DNA from: Verrucomicrobiaceae bacterium
GTDB taxonomy: Bacteria > Verrucomicrobiota > Verrucomicrobiia > Verrucomicrobiales > Verrucomicrobiaceae
DNA: 38,220 nucleotides
Direction of reading: 5' to 3'
Assembly: GCA_016795375.1 (NCBI GenBank)
Contig: JAEUHJ010000186.1
Coordinates: 1-38,220 of the forward strand
Each line of letters begins with the position of its first letter. Position 1 is the first letter of the stretch. The notes under the pieces were generated by a model. The model was not told where the DNA came from. It was given only the letters and a program-made list of their open reading frames with translations, and ran no database searches. Of the stretch, positions 25,101 through 31,773 are shown piece by piece. A program made the translations under genes and the position numbers.

Positions 25101-25463
25101 CTTCTTGGATGCCACATCCTCGGCAAACTGAAGGATGCCCTTCTCCACATCGGGAGTGTAGCGGGCGGCGGCAATGTCCGACGACAAACCCTCGCGAAAC
25201 TCCCGCAAGGCGCGCCCTGCATCCGCCAGGAACAGGCGTCCCTTCTGGTGATACTGCTCCATGATCTCGTCCACATTGATGCCTACAAGGAGGCGGATCT
25301 GCGGGACTTTGTCGAGATGCGGACGGATGGCGAAGTAGCCCGAAGCACGCAGGTAGCCGATCAAGGCGTCAAACCGCTCGATGTCCGGGTTGTGCTCAAA
25401 GATGCCCGCGAACTTTTTGAGCAGCGTGTTCTCGCCGGAGTTGGTGAAGAAGCGGGTGGACAT
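22158..25463 (-). CDS. PLD-nuclease-like/SNF2 helicase fusion of a defence system
   Basis: 1101 aa. The N-terminal phospholipase D-like domain has H-A-K-I-Y (H133, K135) and I-T-G-S-S-N-L-T (153-160), a single H-x-K...G-S-x-N active-site set; dimers of such domains can cut DNA. The helicase domain follows: V-V-G-L-G-K-T (280-286), D-E-A-H (356-359), S-A-T (398-400), and later S-T-E-V-L-A-E-G-V-N-L and Q-R-I-G-R-V-N-R-I-G (motifs V and VI). The architecture is like ATP-dependent restriction subunits in which a PLD nuclease works with a helicase (compare NgoAVII and CglI). It probably acts with the methylase. It is followed within 4 bp by the kinase. Confidence 0.9.
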   Translation of the reverse strand: MSTRFFTNSGENTLLKKFAGIFEHNPDIERFDALIGYLRASGYFAIRPHLDKVPQIRLLVGINVDEIMEQYHQKGRLFLADAGRALREFREGLSSDIAAARYTPDVEKGILQFAEDVASKKIEIRAHPTKRLHAKIYLFIPKGFNEHKPGSVITGSSNLTAAGLGVDEVGSNYEFNVLSHDYQDVKFASDEFEALWAEGVHVLPKVVSDITQKSHLRDDLSPFDLYIKLLIEFFGPAIEYDPNSETDLPEGFMRLAYQMDAVKQGFLMLQRHHGFFLSDVVGLGKTIIAVLIAKKFFYHNGFPAHLSRVLVVAPPALLDGWQRTLEKFDMQYVELHSSGSLHKIRQPDRFDLVIVDEAHKFRNDTADSYDELQRICKTPTRRRLKDNLLARKKVILVSATPLNNRPNDIRNLVGLFQDLKDSTLDGCSNLQHFFARRQKEYEQALRNLTPEQARVEVARIYEDIRTKVVQEITIRRTRTDLKEHDQYREDLKAQNIAFPEVRGPHKLLYRLSPAMEALYDQTIAELGCGLTYNRYRAIGHLVPEKKLKYQNADRISAQLARIMKVLLLKRLDSSFHAFTQSLIRFQQATWAMVKMFSSGKIFIAPALNVSEYIIEEREDELEAKILELQESDPTLEICKPDEFDPAFLPGLKADLEKLNTLVEAWKKVDEDPKLDEFLVRLKTDLLDPSINHAAKLKAGSPRLVVFSESKETTDYLKGELAKHGFDSVLTIDSATRKDRMPMVRANFDANAPLEEQGDDYQIIISTEVLAEGVNLHRANVIVNYDTPWNSTRLMQRIGRVNRIGSTASQVHVYNFFPTAQVDADIDLKKKAVVKLQAFHSALGEDSQIYSTDEEVDTFGLFEATELIEERDETLAYLMELRAFKKSNPDRFREIRNLPLRARVGRKDRHRNGHTLTYIRNHRRDAFYNSKGGDAPEELSFVEAARIFKAVSGEKAVPLHEQHHDHVNAAIAQFKEALQQEAAIGQVVDHQMGPNESKALRFLAVFINHPTLANEEEKFLLRAAQAAIKKAAFARLQRDLNALEKAHKKTPLQASVLLDKTLDILRRFPLQDNLDEQVEDARGGLSTAELAPFIILSESFAP

Positions 25464-25503
25464 TAAACCGCATCAAAGCGGCTCAAGCCGTCTTATGCAA
25501 GAA

Positions 25504-28248
25504 TCACTCCACCGCAAACAGTGCCTGGATGTCCGCCTGCGTGAGTTGCAACTTGTCGGTGCGGCCGGTGAGCAGGCCTTCGACGAGCGCGGCTTTTTTC
25601 TGCTGCATCGCCACCACACGCTCCTCAATGGTGCCTTCGCAGATGAGCTTGTGGACGAAAACCGGCTTCGTCTGGCCGATGCGGTGCGCACGATCACTCG
25701 CCTGCGCCTCGGCGGCGGGATTCCACCAGGGATCGTAATGAATCACGGTGTCGGCGGCGGTGAGGTTGAGGCCCGCGCCGCCGGCTTTGAGGCTGATGAG
25801 GAAGACGGGCACGTTTCCAGTCTGGAATTCGCGAATCGGTGTCTCGCGATCCTTGGTGCTGCCGGTGAGTTTGACGAACGATGTGCCGTCTTTTTTGAGA
25901 CGCGCCTCAATGAGCGCCAGCATCTCCGTGAACTGCGAGAAGATGAGGATGCGGCGGCCTTCCTCGATCAGCTCGGGCAGCATCTCGTCCATCAAGTAGG
26001 CCGTTTTGGCCGATTCCTCGACGTTTTGCGCGCTTTCTTGTTTGAGCAGCCGTGGATGGCAGCAGACCTGGCGGAGTTTGAGCAACGCATCGAGCACGAC
26101 GATCTGCGAGCGATCCAGTCCGTTCACGGCGATGGCCTCGCGCACGCGTTTGTCCATCGCCGCGCGGATCGTCTCATACAAATCGGTCTGCGCCTTGCCG
26201 AGTTCAATGGTGTGCAGGATTTCCGTCTTCGGCGGCAGTTCCTTCGCCACCGCGTCCTTCGTGCGGCGCAGCATCAGCGGCTGCAAACGCGTGCTGAGCT
26301 GCTTCTGGCGCTCCGCATCGGCATCGCGCTCGATCGGATTGCGATAATGCTGCCGGAACGTGTCCGCGTCGCTGAGCAGGCCAGGCATGAGGAAGTGAAA
26401 CAGGCTCCACAGCTCGCCGAGATGATTCTCCATCGGCGTGCCGGTGAGGCAGAGGCGGTGTTTCGCCTTCAAGCTGCCGCACACCTGCGCGGCGAGGCTT
26501 TTCGGATTCTTGATGTTCTGCGCTTCATCGAGCGCGACGATATGCCACTCCTGCTCGGCGAGCACCTCGGCATCTCGCACGAGCAGCGGATAGCTGGTGA
26601 CGACGAGATCGTAGCGTTTGAGGTGCTTGAAATCGCCCTTGCGGCTCTGCCCGTGCAGCAGCAGCAAACTGAGCGTCGGCGTGAATTTGAGCGATTCGTT
26701 GATCCAGTTCCGCAAAACGCTCGTGGGAGCCACGATGAGGCAGGGATGCTCCATTCGGCCGCATTCTTTCTCAATGAGCAGATGCGTCAAGGTTTGCAGC
26801 GTTTTGCCCAGGCCCATGTCATCCGCCAAAATGCCGTGCAGGCCGAATTCACGGAGAAATTGCATCCACGACGCTCCTTCACGCTGATAATCGCGCAAAC
26901 TGGCCTTCAATGTCTGCGGCGGCTCGATCAACGTGATGCGCTGGAAGTTCTCCAACTGCTGCGAAAGCGCCGAAAGCTCCGCCGGAGCACGAATCGGCAG
27001 TCCATCGAGCGTGGCGAGCTGTGCGGCGCGCAGTTTGTCGAGCTGGAGCTTGCCGTCCTTGCGCACGGGTCGTGTGGAGAGCAGCTCGTCAAAGAAGCGC
27101 AGCAGCACCAGCAGCCGTTCCGCAGGCACGGAGAGCACGTCATCGCTATCGCCGCCGATAGAGAGCAGGAAACGCTGGTCGAGATTTTTCTCCAAAACGG
27201 CCGCGTTGAGTCCCTGGTCGATGCAATCGACAAGCAGCGGGACAAGCGACAGCCTCCGCCCTTCGATCTCAACACCGAGATCGAGCGCGAACCAGTCCTT
27301 GCCGCCTTTGTCGTTCTGCAAGTCACTGAACCACGCATCATCACCGGCTTCGTGGATGTGAAAGCCGATGTCGCCCGGCACTTCGACGCGCCAGCCGGTC
27401 TCGCGCAGCTTCTCTGTCTGATTCTGGAGAAATTGCGACCAGAACAACGCCTGATCACCCGCAACGGCCATGAAGCCGAGCGTGGACTCCTGCGCCTTCG
27501 CGCCGGGCAACGCCTCCGCGAACGGTTTGAATCCCAATGACGACAAATCGGTCAGCAGCAGCCGCTCCGAGCGTAGATTGCGCACCACCGTATTTCGCTG
27601 GCCGTTTTCATCCGTCCACTGATGCGCCGGACTGCGCACGAGCATTTCAAAGCGCCGCGGACAGCCCTCATACTCCGCAAACGGCTGCGCGATCGCGATG
27701 CTGCGCGTCGTCCAGCCGCCGATGCCGCGCTTCGCCGTGATTTGCGGCACGTCCACCGTGATGCGCCGCACCGCGAGCACCGGCTTCGGCTCCGCAGGCA
27801 GCAGTTCGACGATCCGGGCAGGAACCTCCGGCGTTTCCGGCGCAGGAGACGCTTTTTCCTGCACGCGGGCCATTTTCTCAATGCGCTGCCGCCCCTCCTC
27901 GATGTCGCACATCAGCATCAACGCCGCAGCATGATGGCACAGCGAGCCCTGCACGCAGGTGCAGTGCGAGGTCATCGCCAACGATCCATCCTCCCGAAGC
28001 CGCAGATGAACCGTGACCGCCCCCGTGTTGAACAACCCCGATCCGACACCCGCGATGACTTCAATCTCGTTCATCGCGCACAAATGCACGCCCGCCAGCC
28101 CGATGTCCCCGTGCTTCAGCAACCGCCCGCCTTCATCGATCTGCTGCCGCCGGAAAAGCCACAGCCACGACTTCGAGCGCACCTGCGCCCAGAGTTTGGA
28201 AAAGGGGAAAGCGGACGGCTCCATCGTTTCAACCTGATACCGCACCAT
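25504..28248 (-). CDS. SWIM-finger SNF2-family ATPase
   Basis: 914 aa. Residues 96-106 form a SWIM zinc finger (C96, C98, C104, H106). A long middle part (150-440) lacks a named domain. The SNF2 core starts at about 450: D-D-M-G-L-G-K-T (476-483), D-E-A-Q (574-577), L-T-G-T-P-M-E-N, then S-L-K-A-G-G-A-G-L-N-L and D-R-A-H-R-I-G-Q near the C-terminus. Such proteins translocate on DNA and remodel protein-DNA complexes; bacterial copies are often housekeeping or stress genes and sometimes defence genes. It is 40 bp upstream of the PLD-helicase in the same direction, so cotranscription is possible. It could start 8 codons later (28224). Confidence 0.9.
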   Translation of the reverse strand: MVRYQVETMEPSAFPFSKLWAQVRSKSWLWLFRRQQIDEGGRLLKHGDIGLAGVHLCAMNEIEVIAGVGSGLFNTGAVTVHLRLREDGSLAMTSHCTCVQGSLCHHAAALMLMCDIEEGRQRIEKMARVQEKASPAPETPEVPARIVELLPAEPKPVLAVRRITVDVPQITAKRGIGGWTTRSIAIAQPFAEYEGCPRRFEMLVRSPAHQWTDENGQRNTVVRNLRSERLLLTDLSSLGFKPFAEALPGAKAQESTLGFMAVAGDQALFWSQFLQNQTEKLRETGWRVEVPGDIGFHIHEAGDDAWFSDLQNDKGGKDWFALDLGVEIEGRRLSLVPLLVDCIDQGLNAAVLEKNLDQRFLLSIGGDSDDVLSVPAERLLVLLRFFDELLSTRPVRKDGKLQLDKLRAAQLATLDGLPIRAPAELSALSQQLENFQRITLIEPPQTLKASLRDYQREGASWMQFLREFGLHGILADDMGLGKTLQTLTHLLIEKECGRMEHPCLIVAPTSVLRNWINESLKFTPTLSLLLLHGQSRKGDFKHLKRYDLVVTSYPLLVRDAEVLAEQEWHIVALDEAQNIKNPKSLAAQVCGSLKAKHRLCLTGTPMENHLGELWSLFHFLMPGLLSDADTFRQHYRNPIERDADAERQKQLSTRLQPLMLRRTKDAVAKELPPKTEILHTIELGKAQTDLYETIRAAMDKRVREAIAVNGLDRSQIVVLDALLKLRQVCCHPRLLKQESAQNVEESAKTAYLMDEMLPELIEEGRRILIFSQFTEMLALIEARLKKDGTSFVKLTGSTKDRETPIREFQTGNVPVFLISLKAGGAGLNLTAADTVIHYDPWWNPAAEAQASDRAHRIGQTKPVFVHKLICEGTIEERVVAMQQKKAALVEGLLTGRTDKLQLTQADIQALFAVE

Positions 28249-28381
28249 TCGCGGGGGAGGACGGCCGCCAGCCTGCGACGATCACCCGCGCATTGTTTTC
28301 ACTGCCGCCTTCCATCTTGCGCATGACGGATAATGCCTTTCTCATCGGCGCTGTCAAACGCCCCGGCCTCCGCCCGCAGGC

Positions 28382-29146
28382 TCAACGCCGGTTCCATGCC
28401 ACCAAATCGTCATACTTCGCCCCGCTGCCGCCGAACAAATCCAGCGCGCTGCCCACGGTGCCATCCACGCGTCCGCGGCCCAGCTCGTCAATGCGTTTCA
28501 GATCATCGAGATGCCGGATGCCGCCCGCGTAGGTCGTCGGGATCGGCGAGTGCGAGCCTAGGAAGATCGCGAGCGCCTCGTCAATGCCCTCGCACTTGCC
28601 CTCGACGTCCACGGCATGGATCAAAAACTCCGCGCAGTGATCTGCGAGAAATTTCAACGACTCCGGCGTCACCTTCAACGTCGTCAATGTCTGCCAGCGG
28701 TTCATCGCCACCGTCCAGCCATTCTCCGTCGCCTTGCAGCTCAGATCAATCACCAGCCGTTCTTTCCCGGCCTCGGCGACCATCTTGTCCAGCCGCGTTT
28801 GATTGAAGGTGCCGTCCGCCTCGAACAGATAGCTCGTCACGATCACATGGCTGGCCCCGGCATCGAGATACTCCGCCGCATTGCATGGCCGGATGCCGCC
28901 GCCAATCTGCAAACCGCCAGGAAAAGCCGCGACAGCCGACTTCGCGGCCTCCTCATTGCCTTTCCCGAGCAAAATGACGTGCCCGCCAATCAATCCGTCA
29001 CGCTCGTAAAGTTCCGCATACCACGCCGCATCGCGATCACTCACGAAGTTCGTCTTCAAGCCCGTGCCATCATCCCGCAGCGACGAACCCACGATCTGCT
29101 TCACGCGGCCGTCATGGAGGTCAATGCAGGGGCGGAATTTCGTCAT
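28382..29146 (-). CDS. hisA: Phosphoribosylformimino-AICAR-phosphate isomerase, eukaryotic HIS6-type
   Basis: 254 aa from ATG 29146. The (beta-alpha)8 barrel begins F-R-P-C-I-D-L-H-D-G-R-V-K-Q-I-V-G, with catalytic Asp8 in the I-D-L strand. Further on are L-Q-I-G-G-G-I-R, V-I-V-T-S-Y-L-F and L-V-I-D-L-S-C, then a late T-Y-A-G-G-I-R. The insert pattern (S-C-K, V-A-M-N-R-W-Q-T-L-T) resembles plant and fungal HIS6 rather than the usual bacterial HisA. It carries out the ring-opening isomerisation in histidine synthesis. No Shine-Dalgarno is visible; a palindromic element abuts the start codon. A GTG at 29188 inside that element is a possible alternative start. Confidence 0.88.
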   Translation of the reverse strand: MTKFRPCIDLHDGRVKQIVGSSLRDDGTGLKTNFVSDRDAAWYAELYERDGLIGGHVILLGKGNEEAAKSAVAAFPGGLQIGGGIRPCNAAEYLDAGASHVIVTSYLFEADGTFNQTRLDKMVAEAGKERLVIDLSCKATENGWTVAMNRWQTLTTLKVTPESLKFLADHCAEFLIHAVDVEGKCEGIDEALAIFLGSHSPIPTTYAGGIRHLDDLKRIDELGRGRVDGTVGSALDLFGGSGAKYDDLVAWNRR

Positions 29147-29147
29147 G

Positions 29148-29209
29148 GTACGTTGTTCATGCTTTAGCGTGGGAAAACGGCTCGTCACGCTAAAGCGTGA
29201 ACAACGTAC
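29148..29209. repeat. REP-like inverted pair at the hisA start
   Basis: Left arm 29148-29171 and right arm 29186-29209 form a 24-bp inverted repeat with one mismatch, starting GTACGTTGTTCA. Each arm also folds alone (CACGCT AA AGCGTG). The element ends 1-2 bp from the hisA ATG, so it occupies its ribosome-binding region. Confidence 0.8.
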
Positions 29210-29263
29210 GGCTTGAATTCCGCGCTTGCCACCGCGTCAGGTTCGGCTTTCTTCCGCCCGTCG

Positions 29264-29320
29264 ATGACCATCACCGCCACGGCTCTGCTCCTTCTCTCCC
29301 TGCGACTCACGCTAGGGTAG
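29264..29320 (+). CDS. leuL: Leucine-rich leader peptide upstream of leuA
   Basis: ATG at 29264 opens an 18-codon frame MTITATALLLLSLRLTLG followed by TAG; seven of its last eleven residues are Leu, including four in a row. It lies 112 bp before leuA on the same strand. Leader peptides of this type sense charged leucine tRNA: stalling at the Leu run changes the folding of the following RNA. A hairpin CTGCCGT/ACGGCAG follows at 29348-29367. No Shine-Dalgarno is obvious, and a chance match is possible, but composition and place fit leu attenuation well. Confidence 0.65.
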   Translation: MTITATALLLLSLRLTLG

Positions 29321-29347
29321 GCGGCCCGCGTTTCCTCGTCATGCTTT

Positions 29348-29367
29348 CTGCCGTCACGACACGGCAG
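29348..29367 (+). promoter_or_regulatory. Hairpin in the leuA leader
   Basis: CTGCCGT CACGAC ACGGCAG is a perfect 7-bp stem 28 bp after the leader-peptide stop. There is no U-run, so if it is an attenuator it works other than by simple intrinsic termination, or it is the anti-terminator half. Just behind it, AATCTTGTTAATCCGG (29380) and AATCCTGTTCATCCTG (29400) form a 20-bp-period direct repeat. Confidence 0.4.
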
Positions 29368-29432
29368 CCTCAGTCAGCCAATCTTGTTAATCCGGCTGCA
29401 ATCCTGTTCATCCTGTCCAAATCTGTTCCGTC

Positions 29433-31100
29433 ATGTTGAAGAATCCCTCCTCCAAGTATCAGCCCTTCCCGCTGATCCCCATCCAAAACCGCCAGTGGCC
29501 AGCCCGCCACATGACCCAGGCGCCGATCTGGTGCAGCGTCGATCTGCGCGATGGCAACCAGGCGCTCGCCGTACCGATGAATGTGTCGCAGAAGCTCGAC
29601 ATGTTCGACGCTCTGGTGAAATGCGGCTTCAAGGAGATCGAAGTCGGCTTTCCCTCCGCCTCGAACACCGAGTTCAGCTTCAACCGCCGCCTCATCGAGG
29701 AAAACCGCATCCCCGGCGACGTCACCATCCAGTGCCTGGTGCAGGCGCGTGAGGATTTGATCGAAAAGACCGTCCAGAGCCTCATCGGCGCGAAGAAGGT
29801 CATCATCCACATGTACAACTCCACCTCGCCCGCGCAGCGCAAGTATGTGTTCGGCAAGTCGAAGGAGGAAATCATCGCCGTGGCCGTCAATGGCGCGAGA
29901 TTGATCAAGGAACGCCTGCATCGTCTCACTGAAGGCGGCACGCAGGCCATGCTGCAATACTCGCCTGAGAGCTTCAGCGCGACGGAAGTCGAGTTCGCCA
30001 AGGAGATCAGCGAAGCCGTCATGGATGTGTGGCAGCCCACACCGCAGAACAAGATGATCCTCAACCTGCCCGACACTGTCGAGGTGGCGATGCCGAACGT
30101 GTATGCCGACCAGATCGAGTGGATCTGCACGAACATCAAAAACCGTGAGAGCCTCATCGTCAGCCTGCACACGCACAACGACCGCGGCACCGGAACCGCC
30201 GCCACGGAGCTTGGATTGCTGGCGGGTGCTGATCGAGTGGAAGGCACGCTGTTTGGCAATGGCGAGCGCACCGGCAATCTCGACATCGTGCAGGTCGCCA
30301 TGAACCTCTACATGCATGGCCTGGACCCGAAGCTCGACTTCAGCGACATGAACGGCCTGATCCAGATGTATGAGCGCACCACCGGCATGACCGTGCCGCC
30401 GCGCCAGCCCTATGCGGGCGAACTGGTCTTCACCGCCTTCAGCGGCAGCCATCAGGACGCGATCAAGAAGGGGCTCGCCGGCTACGAGCAGCATAATTCC
30501 ATCTGGGATGTGCCCTACCTCACCATCGACCCGAATGACATCGGACGCGAATACCGCGAGGTCATCCGCGTGAACTCGCAATCCGGCAAAGGCGGCGTCG
30601 CCTACCTGCTGGAAAGCGAATTCGGCATTGAACTGCCGAAGGACATGCAGCGCGAGTTCGGCCCCATCGCCAACGACATCGTCGATTCCCTCGGCCGCGA
30701 GGTCAGCGGCGCGGAGTTGAAGCAGATGTTCTGGAAGGAATACATCGAGCGCGAGACGCCATTCGCCCTCCACCACTTCCATGCCGACGGTGTGGACGGC
30801 GTGTTCACCTGCCGTTGCAGCCTCGTCGTGAATGGCAAGGAACGCGGCATCACCGGCAGCGGCAACGGCCCCATCGCCGCCTTTGCCGACGCGCTGATCA
30901 AAGACGCGGGCGCTCCCGCCTTCGAAGTCACCACCTACCGCGAACAAAGCCTCAGTTCCGGCACCGAGGCCAGCGCCCTGGCCTTCATCCAGATCAAAAC
31001 CGCCGCAGGCAAAGCCGTGTGGGGCGCGGGCGTGGACACGAACATCGAACTCGCCTCCATCAAAGCCGTGCTCAGCGCGGTAAACCGGGCTTCCAATTGA
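29433..31100 (+). CDS. leuA: 2-isopropylmalate synthase
   Basis: 555 aa, the long LeuA type. Near the N-terminus is the HMGL-type catalytic barrel opening W-C-S-V-D-L-R-D-G-N-Q-A-L, with the metal-binding Asp, then E-I-E-V-G-F-P-S-A-S. S-L-H-T-H-N-D-R-G-T-G supplies the two His metal ligands, and G-N-G-E-R-T-G-N is the substrate loop. The last about 120 residues form the leucine-binding regulatory domain, with a G-S-G-N-G-P-I-A-A motif. It condenses acetyl-CoA with 2-ketoisovalerate, the first step specific to leucine. The upstream leader peptide suggests control by leucine. Confidence 0.97.
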   Translation: MLKNPSSKYQPFPLIPIQNRQWPARHMTQAPIWCSVDLRDGNQALAVPMNVSQKLDMFDALVKCGFKEIEVGFPSASNTEFSFNRRLIEENRIPGDVTIQCLVQAREDLIEKTVQSLIGAKKVIIHMYNSTSPAQRKYVFGKSKEEIIAVAVNGARLIKERLHRLTEGGTQAMLQYSPESFSATEVEFAKEISEAVMDVWQPTPQNKMILNLPDTVEVAMPNVYADQIEWICTNIKNRESLIVSLHTHNDRGTGTAATELGLLAGADRVEGTLFGNGERTGNLDIVQVAMNLYMHGLDPKLDFSDMNGLIQMYERTTGMTVPPRQPYAGELVFTAFSGSHQDAIKKGLAGYEQHNSIWDVPYLTIDPNDIGREYREVIRVNSQSGKGGVAYLLESEFGIELPKDMQREFGPIANDIVDSLGREVSGAELKQMFWKEYIERETPFALHHFHADGVDGVFTCRCSLVVNGKERGITGSGNGPIAAFADALIKDAGAPAFEVTTYREQSLSSGTEASALAFIQIKTAAGKAVWGAGVDTNIELASIKAVLSAVNRASN

Positions 31101-31118
31101 CCTCCACCAAGCCCTCTC

Positions 31119-31712
31119 ATGCCCCTCGAAACTCCCGATCACCCGTTCCAAGGCTTCATCTTCGACTGCGACGGCACGCTCGTCGATTCGATGCCGCTGC
31201 ACCACCTCGCGTGGGTGGAGGCGTTGAGGCAGCATGAGGCTCCGTTCGTTTTCAGCGAGGATGACTTCTACGGCAGCGCTGGCATGAAAGAGCAGGATGT
31301 GGTCAGGCAGCTCAACAAACGCCACGGAACCAGCCTTGATCCCGTCAGCGTGGATGAACTGAAGATGGAAATCTTCGCCAAGCGCATCCCGGAACTCCAG
31401 ATCGTCCGTCCAGTGGCTGAGTTCGCGAAGTCGATGCATGGTCGCTTCCCGCTGGCTGTGGCATCTGGCAGCGCCGAACCCACGGTGCGCGCCAGCTTGG
31501 AAGTCACCGGTTTGATCGACCTGTTTCCGATTATCATCACGCCGGAGCGCGTGAAGCATGGCAAGCCTGCGCCAGACATGTTCCTGCTCGCCGCCGAACT
31601 CATGGGCGTGCCACCTGGCGAATGCCTCGTGCTCGAAGATGGCAACAGCGGCCTCGAAGCCGCGAAGGCCGCAGGCATGCAATCCGTGTTTATTCCCAGG
31701 AGCCTGAGGTAG
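31119..31712 (+). CDS. HAD-superfamily phosphatase (beta-phosphoglucomutase-like)
   Basis: 197 aa. Motif I is F-D-C-D-G-T-L-V-D-S with nucleophile Asp16 and acid/base Asp18. A helical cap follows (about 25-80). Motif II is A-S-G-S (about 113-116), motif III K-H-G-K-P-A-P-D (about 147-154) and motif IV L-E-D-G-N-S-G (about 172-178). It dephosphorylates or isomerises a small phosphorylated metabolite, probably a sugar phosphate, in the cytoplasm. It follows leuA by 18 bp and may share its transcript. Confidence 0.92.
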   Translation: MPLETPDHPFQGFIFDCDGTLVDSMPLHHLAWVEALRQHEAPFVFSEDDFYGSAGMKEQDVVRQLNKRHGTSLDPVSVDELKMEIFAKRIPELQIVRPVAEFAKSMHGRFPLAVASGSAEPTVRASLEVTGLIDLFPIIITPERVKHGKPAPDMFLLAAELMGVPPGECLVLEDGNSGLEAAKAAGMQSVFIPRSLR

Positions 31713-31720
31713 TTAGACGT

Positions 31721-31773
31721 AACACGGGCTTTCCAGCCCGTGATCCAGACACGGACAAGAATGTCCGTGCTAC
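31721..31773. repeat. REP-like double hairpin between convergent genes
   Basis: Hairpin 1 CACGGGCT TTCC AGCCCGTG (31723-31742) and hairpin 2 CACGGACA AGAA TGTCCGTG (31750-31769) lie between ends GTAACACGG and CCGTGCTAC. They separate the HAD gene from the convergent RsmA-Nudix gene, overlap the last codon of the latter, and may terminate transcription on both strands. Confidence 0.8.

Noticed and set aside
15583..25463. Prophage or integrative element
   Set aside because: No integrase, phage structural gene, tRNA target or flanking direct repeat is visible; the only mobile gene is the Y1 transposase.
29370..31682. 770-codon open frame on the minus strand across leuA and the HAD gene
   Set aside because: It is antisense to two clear genes; the long openness follows from high GC at third positions. 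The same holds for 3361-4356 minus, 13762-15243 minus, 23736-25466 plus, 25381-27540 plus and 33679-35376 minus.
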